Positions 17,259-26,105 of a DNA stretch of 64,000 bases are shown here, one piece after another. The stretch's first letter is position 1; every line of letters starts with the position of its first letter. Position numbers and translations under genes: made by a program. Origin of the DNA: Burkholderia sp. H160 (GTDB taxonomy: Bacteria > Pseudomonadota > Gammaproteobacteria > Burkholderiales > Burkholderiaceae); NCBI GenBank assembly GCA_000173575.1, contig ABYL01000007.1:1-64000 (forward strand), read 5' to 3'. The notes under the pieces are model-generated. The model saw only the letters and a list, made by a program, of their open reading frames with translations. It did no database searches and had not been told where the DNA came from.

Positions 17259-17579
17259 ATGACTCAAGAGCGGCATGCCGCACAGCAAACCGAGCTCGTG
17301 GAACAGGTGCTCGGAATGACGCAGGAAATCGCGTTCGCCGCGAGCCTCTTTGACTGGCAGAGGGCTGCCTGTCTGGCGCAAGAGCGCTCACCGCTCCTGA
17401 TGTCGATCCACTCCGAGCAAACTCCGGAGGCACTCCACGTGATCCGGCGCATTCAGGCACTCGACGCGACGCTGCTCGAAAACGCACGGGAATCCCGCGA
17501 CGAACTCGAGGCCGAGTACCAGACTGCAATCAATTCCAACAAGGCGGTCCGTCAGTATCACCAGATCGCCCAACTGTAG
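17259..17579 (+). CDS. fliT: Flagellar export chaperone FliT
   Basis: A 106-residue helical protein. FliT is the export chaperone of FliD and in enterobacteria also inhibits FlhDC. Primary sequence is poorly conserved in this family, so the call relies on size, helical content (for example LVEQVLGMTQEIAFAASLFDW), acidic character and the position 17 bases after fliD with a GGGAGA ribosome site. The motif ALDATLLENARESRDEL is typical of the family. If it follows the enteric model it would feed back on the flhDC encoded in this same window. Confidence 0.82.
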   Translation: MTQERHAAQQTELVEQVLGMTQEIAFAASLFDWQRAACLAQERSPLLMSIHSEQTPEALHVIRRIQALDATLLENARESRDELEAEYQTAINSNKAVRQYHQIAQL

Positions 17580-17657
17580 TCCAAGACGGCGAAGGCGTGA
17601 ACGCCGCACGGCATTCACGCGAAACCACGCCGCATCGACGGCTCGACCGTTGTCTCA

Positions 17658-17682
17658 AGCCCGCTCCATGCGGGCTTTTTTT
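17658..17682 (+). terminator. Terminator after fliT
   Basis: AGCCCGC (17658-17664), loop TCCAT, GCGGGCT (17670-17676), then a seven-T run. It separates the fliD-fliT unit from the TPR glycosyltransferase gene. Confidence 0.85.
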
Positions 17683-17894
17683 CGCCCGCAAAACGCAGGC
17701 ACGACGGTTCGCCACGAACAGCAAGGAAATCCAGCCTTTACTCGGCCAATCGGTTGGCTCACGTCTGGATAGACTGATCCGACATGCCAGTTTGGGCGAG
17801 GCGCGCCTACGCCCCATCCGCGACGATTCCCAGAGGGCAGATGACGAAGGGCTTCGCCGTGCGATGCCTGCAATCGACGTACACAAGGGCACAC

Positions 17895-20855
17895 ATGACT
17901 ACCGAAGCCGACCTGCAACAGGCTGTGAACCATCATCAGGCACAGCGGTTCACCGAAGCGGAGCAGCTTTACCGCTCGATCCTGCTGGCCGATCCGGCTC
18001 ACCCCGATGCCAATCACAATCTCGGCATTCTGGCGCTGCAGTCCCAGCAGCCCGCGGCCAGCCTTCCTTATCTGAAAGCCGCCGTCACGGCCGCGCCGCA
18101 TTCGCCGCAGTACTGGCACGTCTATGCCGAGGCACTGACGATGGCCGACCAACCCGGCGAGGCCAACCGGATCCGGGCAGAGGCGCGCAAGCACGGTATC
18201 GAACTCAAGGGCGGCGCGGAAACGCCGGACGGCAACCTGCCCGCGGCCGACGAACTGGCCAATCTCGCCAATGAGTTCGTCGCCACCATCGAGACGTTGC
18301 AGCACAAAGGCATGCACGACAGCGCAGAAGCGTTAGCGCACCAGATGATTGCGGCTCTCCCCGCCCATGGATACGGGTGGAAAACACTCGCCTACGCGAA
18401 CCTGCGGCGCGGCAACCTGCAAGGCGCGCTCGCACCGCTCGAACGGGCTGCCGCGTTGCTGCCGCTCGACGCTGACGTACGCCGGCATCTCGATGCCGCG
18501 AGCGCCATGCGCGACGCACTCGTGCTCGATGGCCGCGGCGACTACGAACAGGCGGGAAAGCTTTATCAGCGCGTGCTGGCGGTCTACCCCGAGCATCCCG
18601 ACGCCAATCACCGGTACGGTGTGATCCTGATCCGCCTGCTGAAGCCCGAGGCATCGCTGCCTTACCACGAGCGCGCGATCGGGGCCGACCCGAACCAGCT
18701 CCAGTACTGGGCCAACTACATCGACGGCCTGTTGCAGGCCGACCAGTTGAAGGCCGCCTGGATCGCTCTGGAAATGGCTCAGCAACGCGGTCTGGCAGGC
18801 CCTGCCATCGACAAGCTGATTGGCATCATGACGGTGGTGAGCACCCAACCGGTCGCCAAGGTCGCGCCTGCGGAGCCGGCCCCGCCGCAACCGCAACCGT
18901 CCGAGCCGCAACCGGCCGTGCCGCAACCGGCCGTGCCGAAAGCCGTCCCCGCCAGCGCCGCCGCGACCAGACCGCGCCGGACCAGCACCGCCGCGCCCAC
19001 GGAACGTGAAATCAAGGCGCTAGGCGAACTGTTCAATACCGGGCGCGTCGAGGAGGCAGCGACGAGCGCCCGCAAAATGGCGGAGCGCTACCCCGATCAC
19101 GGGTTTGGCTGGAAGGTGCTGGCCGTCGCTCTGCACCGGCTCACGCAGTACGACGAAGCGTTGAAGTATGCCCGGATCGCGCACGACCTGTGGCCGAACG
19201 ACGAAGACACGCTTCAGGTGTTGGCCAGCGTCCTCGCATCGAAGGGATTGCACGCCGAGGCGGAAGCGAAGTGCCGGCGCCTGATCGAACTCAGCCCGAA
19301 GCGCGCGGAAGGTCACCGCGTGCTGAGCATCATCCTCCAGGAGACGGGCCGGCTCGACGAGGCCGAGCAGTTCGCGCGAAGCTCGATGGAGCTCGATCCG
19401 ACCTCGAGCTTCACGCCCAACTCGCTCGGTGTCACGCTCATGCAGCAAGGGCGTCTGGCCGACGCCATCGACGAGTTCCGGCGCGCGCTCGCGATCGATC
19501 CGAACTTCGAGCTGGCCTACAACAACCTCCTCTTCTGCATGACGCACAACGAGGCCATCGCCCCGGACGAGTTGTTCGCCGAGCATCGCCGCTTCGCCGA
19601 GCACTTCGAAGCGCCGCTCAAGCCGAACTGGCCAAGGCACGAGAACGCGCGCGATCCCGAACGCGCGCTGCGCGTCGGTTTCATCTCGGGCGACTTTTGC
19701 CGCCACGCCGTCGCGAGCTTCCTGGAGCCGGTCGCGGCGCATCTGTCGCGCGATCCGAAGCTGTCGCTGTATGCATATTCGAACACCTACCTCGACGACA
19801 GCACCACCGCTTCACTGCGGAAAATCTTTGGCCACTGGCGCCATGTCGTCGGCATGAGCGACGAGACGGTCGCCGGGATGGTTCGCGCCGACGGCATCGA
19901 CATCCTGATCGATCTCGCCGGGCACACCGCGCACAACCGGCTCGGGACGCTCGCGCGCAAGCCGGCGCCGATCCAGGCCTGCTGGATCGGCTACCCCGGC
20001 ACGACCGGGCTCGATGCCGTCGACTATTTCATCGCCGACCGTCTCTGGGTTCCGTCCGACAGGTTCCGCAACCAGTTCTCCGAGAAGATCGCCTATCTGC
20101 CGGCGGTGGCACCATTCGTCGCCGACCCGATCTGTCCGCCGGTCAATGCGCTGCCCGCCCTGCACAAGGGCTATGTGACCTTCGGCAGCTTCAACCGCAT
20201 GGACAAGCTGCGTCGCGACGTCGTGGCGCTGTGGTCGCGGCTGATGCATGCCGTGCCGAACTCACGCATGGTGATCGGCGCAATGCCGCGCGACGGAAGC
20301 CTCGGCAAGCTGCCCGACTGGTTTGAAGAAGAAGGCATTGCGCGCGATCGCCTCGACTTCATGCCGCGCGCGAGCGTGCCCGTCTATCTGCAGCAGCATC
20401 ACCGCGTCGACTTCTGTCTCGACAGCTTCCCGTTCTCGGGCTTGACCACCGCCCTGCATTCACTCTGGATGGGCGTTCCCACCTTGACGCTGCCCGGCGA
20501 GACCGTGCCCGGCCGCAGCGGCCTCACCGCGATGACCCACGTCGGCCTCGCCAACTTCGTCGCGCGTGACAAGGACGATTTCGTGCGCAAGGGCGTGGCG
20601 CTGGCGTCGGATCTCCCCGCACTCGCGGCGCTGCGCGCCGGCTTGCGTGAGCGTTGCGGACAGTCGCCGGTGTTCCGTCCCGAGCTGGTGGCCGAGACCG
20701 TGGCGCAAGCGCTGCGCATCATGTGGCGGCGCTGGTGCGATGGCCTGCCTGCGGAATCGTTCGACGTATCGGAGTCGGCGAATCCGTCTGCGCCCCAACC
20801 GGCTTCGACCACTCCAGTCGTCGCCCCCGTCGACCTGCGGTTGGTCCGCGGCTAG
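17895..20855 (+). CDS. TPR-repeat O-GlcNAc transferase-like (GT41) glycosyltransferase
   Basis: A 986-residue cytoplasmic protein. Residues 1-320 are a block of TPR repeats (for example EAEQLYRSILLADPAHPDAN). Residues 324-370 form a Pro/Gln/Glu/Ala linker, then a second TPR block runs to about 560. A GT41 domain from about 590 shows RVGFISGDFCRHAV, DILIDLAGHTAHNR and ACWIGYPGTTG, as in eukaryotic O-GlcNAc transferase and SPINDLY. Start chosen at ATG 17895 (MTTEADLQQAV) with AAGGG upstream; an in-frame ATG 111 bases earlier is poorly supported. Lying between fliCDT and the pse genes, it is a prime candidate for flagellin Ser/Thr glycosylation. Confidence 0.88.
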   Translation: MTTEADLQQAVNHHQAQRFTEAEQLYRSILLADPAHPDANHNLGILALQSQQPAASLPYLKAAVTAAPHSPQYWHVYAEALTMADQPGEANRIRAEARKHGIELKGGAETPDGNLPAADELANLANEFVATIETLQHKGMHDSAEALAHQMIAALPAHGYGWKTLAYANLRRGNLQGALAPLERAAALLPLDADVRRHLDAASAMRDALVLDGRGDYEQAGKLYQRVLAVYPEHPDANHRYGVILIRLLKPEASLPYHERAIGADPNQLQYWANYIDGLLQADQLKAAWIALEMAQQRGLAGPAIDKLIGIMTVVSTQPVAKVAPAEPAPPQPQPSEPQPAVPQPAVPKAVPASAAATRPRRTSTAAPTEREIKALGELFNTGRVEEAATSARKMAERYPDHGFGWKVLAVALHRLTQYDEALKYARIAHDLWPNDEDTLQVLASVLASKGLHAEAEAKCRRLIELSPKRAEGHRVLSIILQETGRLDEAEQFARSSMELDPTSSFTPNSLGVTLMQQGRLADAIDEFRRALAIDPNFELAYNNLLFCMTHNEAIAPDELFAEHRRFAEHFEAPLKPNWPRHENARDPERALRVGFISGDFCRHAVASFLEPVAAHLSRDPKLSLYAYSNTYLDDSTTASLRKIFGHWRHVVGMSDETVAGMVRADGIDILIDLAGHTAHNRLGTLARKPAPIQACWIGYPGTTGLDAVDYFIADRLWVPSDRFRNQFSEKIAYLPAVAPFVADPICPPVNALPALHKGYVTFGSFNRMDKLRRDVVALWSRLMHAVPNSRMVIGAMPRDGSLGKLPDWFEEEGIARDRLDFMPRASVPVYLQQHHRVDFCLDSFPFSGLTTALHSLWMGVPTLTLPGETVPGRSGLTAMTHVGLANFVARDKDDFVRKGVALASDLPALAALRAGLRERCGQSPVFRPELVAETVAQALRIMWRRWCDGLPAESFDVSESANPSAPQPASTTPVVAPVDLRLVRG

Positions 20856-20896
20856 ACGCCATTTCCGAGCTCCTCCGAACAAGCCTTGTTTGAACC

Positions 20897-21583
20897 ATGA
20901 AGCCCATCCGATTCATCTGCGGAACGCGCCGCAACCCGCAGGAATTCTCGAATGAGACGGCGCTTGGCCGCTCGCTGAAGCTCTATAACCATCTGCCGCA
21001 CGCGCAGCTGCATCTGTTCGACAACAACGCGCGCGGTCTTTCTACGATCTACAACGAAGCGATCGACTACGCCGCGCACCATCCCGCGATTCTGGTGTTC
21101 GTTCACGACGACGTCTGGCTGCAGGATTTCTTCTGGACCGAGCGGATCGTCGAGGCGCTCGCGCGCTTCGACGTAGTCGGGCTCGCCGGCAACACGCGCC
21201 GCGTACCGCGCCAGCCGGCGTGGGCGTTCGTCTCGTCCGAGTTCAAATGGGACGAGCCGCGGTATCTGAGCGGAACGGTGGGGCACGGCAAGGGTTTCCC
21301 TTGCGACATCGTGTCCTCGTTTGGTCCGTCCGGCGTCGAGGTCAAGCTGCTCGACGGGCTGATGCTGATCGCCGATAGCGCGAAGCTGATCGAAACCGGC
21401 CTGCGCTTCGATGACCAGTTCGCGTTCCACTTCTACGATATGGACTTCTGCCGTCAAGCGGAGCTGAAGGGTCTGCGCATGGGCACCTGGCCGCTCGCGG
21501 TCGTGCACGAAAGCGGCGGCGCGTTTGGTTCGGCCGGATGGAGCGAGGGCTATGAGCGCTATCTGCGCAAATACGGCGAGTGA
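20897..21583 (+). CDS. GT2-like glycosyltransferase-family protein
   Basis: A 228-residue protein resembling the glycosyltransferase-like family related to GT2 (the PF13712 type). It has NNARGLSTIYNEAIDYAA, then the metal-binding-like VFVHDDVWL, and later a DFCRQAELKGL block preceding VVHESGG. It begins 41 bases after the GT41 gene, so is likely co-expressed and part of flagellar glycan assembly. Only a single domain is present; donor and acceptor are unknown. A terminator is not obvious before the converging gene at 21684. Confidence 0.75.
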   Translation: MKPIRFICGTRRNPQEFSNETALGRSLKLYNHLPHAQLHLFDNNARGLSTIYNEAIDYAAHHPAILVFVHDDVWLQDFFWTERIVEALARFDVVGLAGNTRRVPRQPAWAFVSSEFKWDEPRYLSGTVGHGKGFPCDIVSSFGPSGVEVKLLDGLMLIADSAKLIETGLRFDDQFAFHFYDMDFCRQAELKGLRMGTWPLAVVHESGGAFGSAGWSEGYERYLRKYGE

Positions 21584-21683
21584 CAGGGACGGCCTGTGCG
21601 GCCGCCTCTGATTCCAGCAATGTCGCCCCGCTGCCGGGGCTCCTCCGCTCGAACGGCTCTGCGCCGTCGGCGAGGTTTCGCGC

Positions 21684-23711
21684 TCAGGCCTTTTCGAGCA
21701 GAAGGTAGAACTGGACCGTGCAAAGCTCGGCCAGTTCGTCGCGAGTCACGTTCTTGAGCGTCATCCGGTCGAGCTCGATGTTGATGGGTGCCGTCATGTT
21801 CTGGTGCTGTTGCCAGAACTGCTGGAGCCCGCCGTCGAGTGAATTGCGTGTCTGAATCACGCGATAGCCGGTCTCTTCACAGAACTTCATCATCTCCTTG
21901 CGCGTGAAAAACCGGATGTGCGTCACGTCGAGCAGGCCGGCTTCCGCGTAGGTCCAGTTACCCTTGCTGAGCCCGTCCATCAACCCGAGATGGCGGGTGT
22001 TCGGAATGCTGAGCACGAGCTGCCCGGTCGGCGACATGTACTCCCGCAGCTTCACCATCACATCCCACGGGTTATACATATGCTCGAGCACATCCGCGAG
22101 CAGGACCGCGTCCAGCGTGCCGGGTGCTATCCCCTCATGCTCGAGGTCGAAGTCCTCGAAGCGGCCGACCAGCACGTTATCGAGCTTCTGGCGGGCGATT
22201 TCCGCGGCGTGGCGGTTCATCTCGATACCCCACGCGCGACTGCCGGGGAACCGGGCCTTGACGAGCGCTGCGTTGTTGCCGGCCGCGCAGCCAATATCGA
22301 GGATCAACTTAGGCGTGTTCGTAAACATCTGGGCGAGATCGCTCCGCCCGTTCGCGTGATAGATCCCGTTCAACGGCGCGGACCCGGCATCCAGATATTG
22401 CTGCCAGACATACCGCTTCACTCGCCGCGGCAAGCCTACCGCCATCGTCGCCATGAGTTCGGCGACCCGCGCCGCGGCCGAACCATCTTCGGCCGCGTTG
22501 TAGTGAGCAGCGCGGCGGCCCATGATCTCGATCACCTCGCCGCGGGCCGCCTGATCCGTCAACAGCCGGTGCATGATGCCGGCCAGATCCTCGGCCTCGA
22601 CCTCGAGAACGCCCGACTCCGCGTCGAACGACGGGCCCATCACGATGCCCGTTGCGTTCAGCAGGTTGATGACCGGCGTGCGGGCGAGCATGCCTTCGAT
22701 CAGATAGTTCGAATCGACGGCGACGAGCAGATCCGCGCCCGCGGCGAAAATCTGGGTATCGTCGGCACAGTAGGCGTAATTGCCGCCGTCCACACCCAGT
22801 TCGCCTAGAATTCGCGCGCAGCGAAGCTCACCGTCGGTGCGATTCGCCGGCCTGTCCTTGATGACGGCATTGAACTGAAGCCCGCCCGCGCGCAATGCCT
22901 CGCAGCTCGCGACGAACACCATCAACGAATCGGCGTAGATGTCCTCGTTGCAGTGCGCGCTGAAGTTGGCCGACCACGTCGTGCCGAACACTAGCAGCGG
23001 CAGACCCGGTTTCAAGCCGTATTTCTCGTCCAGTGCGCGACGGCAGTCGCCCTTCCTGTTGCGGAACTGAGCGTAAGAATCCCAGCCCGGGTTGCCCGTG
23101 ATCACGAAGCGATCTTCCGGGTAGCCCAGATCGAGATAGCCCTCCATCCCCCGCCGGCCGAACACGGCAAGCTTGTCCGCAACGATATCGTTGTGCACCG
23201 TGTAGGGGTCCGCGAGGGCGAGGCCGTGCGCAACGTGCAGCGTCGGAATATCGCGTGATTTGGCCCACGTCGTTGCGATCTTGCCGCCCCCGGTCGAGTC
23301 CTCGCTCGTGACGAACAGGGCGATGTCATAACGGTTCGCAGCCTCGTTCAGGCGCGTCAGCAACGCGACCGTGTCGGGCAGGTCGGCTGAGAGCGCTCCG
23401 GAGATGACCGTCGACGCCTGAGCCGACGCGCCTGCGGGTGAGTGCGCTTCGTTGGGGCGCGTATTCAGATACTGGCCGAAGTGCGCCTGCATCAGCGCCG
23501 TCTCGACGGCGAATCCCATATCGCGCGACGGATCGAACAGATCCTCGAGAAAGACGACCGTGCACCCCGTCGCTTCAATCCCGGTGCGCATCAGCGGTTC
23601 GGTCAAGTCGGCCGAGAGGATCACGACCATCGGTTCGTGCATCTCCAGGAACCGACGCAGGGCGTCGAATTGCGTGCCCCACAACATGCTAACGACGGCC
23701 TTTTGCTTCAT
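21684..23711 (-). CDS. Glycosyltransferase-like/SAM methyltransferase two-domain protein
   Basis: A 675-residue protein, last gene of the pse operon. Residues 1-430 look like a glycosyltransferase of the glycerophosphotransferase/capsule type (LHVAHGLALADPYTVHND, RFVITGNPGWDSYAQF, ADLLVAVDSNYLIEGMLA); that assignment is by overall pattern and is tentative. Residues 465-675 are a class I methyltransferase: LILDIGCAAGNNAAL (470-484), then LLADVLEHMYNPWDV. The ATG at 23711 overlaps the upstream stop by four bases (ATGA). It probably transfers and/or methylates a sugar on flagellin. Confidence 0.72.
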   Translation of the reverse strand: MKQKAVVSMLWGTQFDALRRFLEMHEPMVVILSADLTEPLMRTGIEATGCTVVFLEDLFDPSRDMGFAVETALMQAHFGQYLNTRPNEAHSPAGASAQASTVISGALSADLPDTVALLTRLNEAANRYDIALFVTSEDSTGGGKIATTWAKSRDIPTLHVAHGLALADPYTVHNDIVADKLAVFGRRGMEGYLDLGYPEDRFVITGNPGWDSYAQFRNRKGDCRRALDEKYGLKPGLPLLVFGTTWSANFSAHCNEDIYADSLMVFVASCEALRAGGLQFNAVIKDRPANRTDGELRCARILGELGVDGGNYAYCADDTQIFAAGADLLVAVDSNYLIEGMLARTPVINLLNATGIVMGPSFDAESGVLEVEAEDLAGIMHRLLTDQAARGEVIEIMGRRAAHYNAAEDGSAAARVAELMATMAVGLPRRVKRYVWQQYLDAGSAPLNGIYHANGRSDLAQMFTNTPKLILDIGCAAGNNAALVKARFPGSRAWGIEMNRHAAEIARQKLDNVLVGRFEDFDLEHEGIAPGTLDAVLLADVLEHMYNPWDVMVKLREYMSPTGQLVLSIPNTRHLGLMDGLSKGNWTYAEAGLLDVTHIRFFTRKEMMKFCEETGYRVIQTRNSLDGGLQQFWQQHQNMTAPINIELDRMTLKNVTRDELAELCTVQFYLLLEKA

Positions 23712-24997
23712 TGCCGACCTCCATTGAACAGACCGAAATGCTTTTCCAGCAACGCCTTGACCAGGTTGTATTCGACGCCGAGAGTGAGGTCGACGCCGTT
23801 CTTGAAGCGGAACGGCGCATCGGCCGCCCAGCCGCGCGCGATCGCGGTCGCGCGCTGGTCGATGCGCTCCTGCTCGATCCACGCCAGAAACTGCTCGAAC
23901 GCGTCCGACGGGATCGCGCCAGCAAAGTTGAAATCGGGTTGGCGCGCCGTTAGCGTCTTGAACAGCAGAAAGAAGAAATGCCGGCTGCGGAGCGGCCGCA
24001 GTAGCCGTTCCAGGCCAGTCGCATACTCGTTCGGGGTCAGCGGCAACCAGGGCTGCAGCGCCGCGAAGTCACGCTTGTCGAGCGCTGCGTCGCGTGCGGC
24101 CACGTCGGCGGCGAAACGCGCGTTGGCCTCGGGATCGGGGCAGTTGTCGAACACGACGAACATGCGGCCCGTCACGCGCGGCGTCAGATGCGCGATGAGC
24201 GCCTCTTCGAGGAACAGGCCCAGATCGAACAGGTTCTTGTCCCGCGCGAACCACGACAGCGTCCGCTTGAAGCGCTGCGTCGCATCGAGCTCCTCATACG
24301 AGAGCCAGTTGATGTTGCCGCCGCCCAGAAACGCGCCGTACGGCACCGCGGCGACAAGACGCAACCCCGCACTGTTGGCGAACTCGACGAGCTCGTCGAC
24401 GCTCGCACGCGACATGTAGTACGCAAAGTCGCCGTTGTTTTCGGTACGCTTCAGCGCCTCGGGCCACTTCGTCTGATCAGCGCCGTAGGCGGCGGTCGTG
24501 TGATCGCGCGAATGGATGTCGAAGATCAGCCGTCCTTCCGGACGCACGACGCGCTTCCATTCGAGAAGCGATTCGCGCCAGTTGGGAAAATGAACGAGCA
24601 CGTTGAGCGCGACGGCACAATCGAATTCGTTGTCGCCGCACGGCAGCGACGCGACGTCGCCCACCTTCAGCGTGATGGGGGCCCCGCCCGCCAGCCGGCG
24701 CGTCTCGTCGAGCATCGCCTGCGAGCTGTCGATCCCGGTCAGCCGGTAGCCGTCGGCGACCAGCGGCAGCGCCGCCCGGCCCGTGCCGACGCCGATATCG
24801 ATGATCTCGGGCCCGCGCACGAAGCGCTTGATCGTGCCGACTTCGACGGCGTTCTTGAGGATGTTGGTCGATTCACTCTGGACCATGCGGCCCGAGTACC
24901 AGTTGACCATGCCGGGGTCCTGCCAGGCGCCGGTTTTCCAGCGAATCAGGTCCGACAGTTCGGGTTCGGTAGTGGGCGTTGCCAGCCGATTGTTCAT
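23708..24997 (-). CDS. SAM-dependent methyltransferase of the pse operon
   Basis: A 429-residue cytoplasmic protein. The SAM-binding motif I is EIIDIGVGTGRAALPL (64-79), followed by GIDSSQAMLDE and CAVALNVLVHFPNW. After the methyltransferase core (to about 200) comes a 230-residue extension with no family that I recognise, ending in helices (LEKHFGLFNGGRQ). It overlaps pseI and the following gene by four bases at each end, so translation is coupled. A role in methylating the flagellar nonulosonic acid or a linked sugar is inferred from context. Confidence 0.8.
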   Translation of the reverse strand: MNNRLATPTTEPELSDLIRWKTGAWQDPGMVNWYSGRMVQSESTNILKNAVEVGTIKRFVRGPEIIDIGVGTGRAALPLVADGYRLTGIDSSQAMLDETRRLAGGAPITLKVGDVASLPCGDNEFDCAVALNVLVHFPNWRESLLEWKRVVRPEGRLIFDIHSRDHTTAAYGADQTKWPEALKRTENNGDFAYYMSRASVDELVEFANSAGLRLVAAVPYGAFLGGGNINWLSYEELDATQRFKRTLSWFARDKNLFDLGLFLEEALIAHLTPRVTGRMFVVFDNCPDPEANARFAADVAARDAALDKRDFAALQPWLPLTPNEYATGLERLLRPLRSRHFFFLLFKTLTARQPDFNFAGAIPSDAFEQFLAWIEQERIDQRATAIARGWAADAPFRFKNGVDLTLGVEYNLVKALLEKHFGLFNGGRQ

Positions 24998-26046
24998 TTC
25001 AGAATGTCCCAGGAAAGGGGTGTGCCGCGCTTGAGCGCTTGTCTGACTTTCGTCCCAAGGATGACGTCGAGGTATTTCGGCGAAAGACCCATGCCTGGCC
25101 GGATGGCGCGGACGTTTTCAGTCGTCAGCGTTTCGCCAGCCGCAATGTCGCGCACGATATAAAGAGAGCGCCTGAAAATCGACGACGCGCGTTCCTGCTG
25201 CGTGGGTCCATACGCCACGTGGCCGAGCGCCTGCCAGGCGCGCTCCGACTCGACAACGAGTGCTTTCATTTCCTCCGGTTCGAGCGAGAACGCCGAATCG
25301 ACGCCGCCATCGGCACGGCGCAGCGTGAAGTGCTTTTCGATCACGCTCGCACCGAGCGCGACAGCGGCCACAGCGGCGCCGGTTCCCACCGTGTGATCCG
25401 AGAGTCCCACTTCACAGCCGAACAGTTCGCGCAGATGCGCGACCGTGCGCACGTTGCTGTTCTCGGGCGAGGCCGGGTAGGAACTCGTGCACTTGAGCAA
25501 CACGAGCTGTTCGCAGCCCGCCACGCGCGCCGTGCGCACGGCCTCGTCGATTTCGGCGACCGTCGCCATGCCCGTCGAGATGATGAGCGGCTTGCCGGTC
25601 GCGGCTACCCGGCGGATCAACGGCAGGTCCGTGTTTTCGAAGCTCGCGATCTTGTAGGCCGGCACGTCGAGCGTCTCGAGGAAGTCCACCGCTGTTTCGT
25701 CGAACGGCGTGGAGAACGCGAGCATGCCAAGCTCGCGCGCCCGCTCGAAGATCGGCCGATGCCAGTCCCACGGCGTATGCGCTTCCTCATAGAGTCGGTA
25801 GAGCGAGGTGCCTGCCCAGAGACTCTTCGGGTCGTCGATATGAAACTCGCCGGTGTCGAGATCGAGCGTCATCGTGTCCGGCGTGTAAGTCTGAAGCTTG
25901 AGCGCGTGTGCGCCGCTCGCGGCGGCGGCCTCGACGATCTCCAGCGCCCGCTCGAGCGACTGATTGTGATTGCCCGACATCTCGGCAATCACGAACGGCG
26001 GACAGTCGAGGCCGATCTGCCGATTCGCAATCTTGAATGCGCTCAT
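24994..26046 (-). CDS. pseI: Pseudaminic acid synthase
   Basis: A 350-residue enzyme of the NeuB family that condenses 6-deoxy-AltdiNAc with phosphoenolpyruvate to give pseudaminic acid. Residues 15-280 form the TIM barrel (PPFVIAEMSGNHNQSLERAL, HALKLQTYTPDTMTLD, GLSDHTVG, VIEKHFTL). Residues 285-350 are the C-terminal antifreeze-like SAF domain (RSLYIVRDIAAGETLT). The LQTYTPDTMTLD block favours PseI over sialic or legionaminic acid synthases. A GGAG ribosome site lies 7 bases upstream, within the mini-ORF that overlaps this start. Confidence 0.93.
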   Translation of the reverse strand: MSAFKIANRQIGLDCPPFVIAEMSGNHNQSLERALEIVEAAAASGAHALKLQTYTPDTMTLDLDTGEFHIDDPKSLWAGTSLYRLYEEAHTPWDWHRPIFERARELGMLAFSTPFDETAVDFLETLDVPAYKIASFENTDLPLIRRVAATGKPLIISTGMATVAEIDEAVRTARVAGCEQLVLLKCTSSYPASPENSNVRTVAHLRELFGCEVGLSDHTVGTGAAVAAVALGASVIEKHFTLRRADGGVDSAFSLEPEEMKALVVESERAWQALGHVAYGPTQQERASSIFRRSLYIVRDIAAGETLTTENVRAIRPGMGLSPKYLDVILGTKVRQALKRGTPLSWDILK

Positions 26047-26105
26047 TGCGCGTCTCCTAACCAGTGATGGGGCGGACGAACCGGCTGGCCGATCAGAGCG
26101 GTCAT
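26043..26105 (-). CDS. Twenty-codon mini-ORF bridging pseF and pseI
   Basis: The reading frame MTALIGQPVRPPHHWLGDAQ starts with an ATG overlapping the pseF stop (ATGA, 26105-26102) and ends with a TGA overlapping the pseI start (26046-26043). Thus the chain of four-base overlaps that runs through the whole operon is unbroken. It carries the pseI ribosome site. It may be a coupling peptide, the scar of a deleted gene (pseG commonly lies between pseF and pseI), or chance in a 57-base spacer. Expression as a peptide is unproven. Confidence 0.35.
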   Translation of the reverse strand: MTALIGQPVRPPHHWLGDAQ

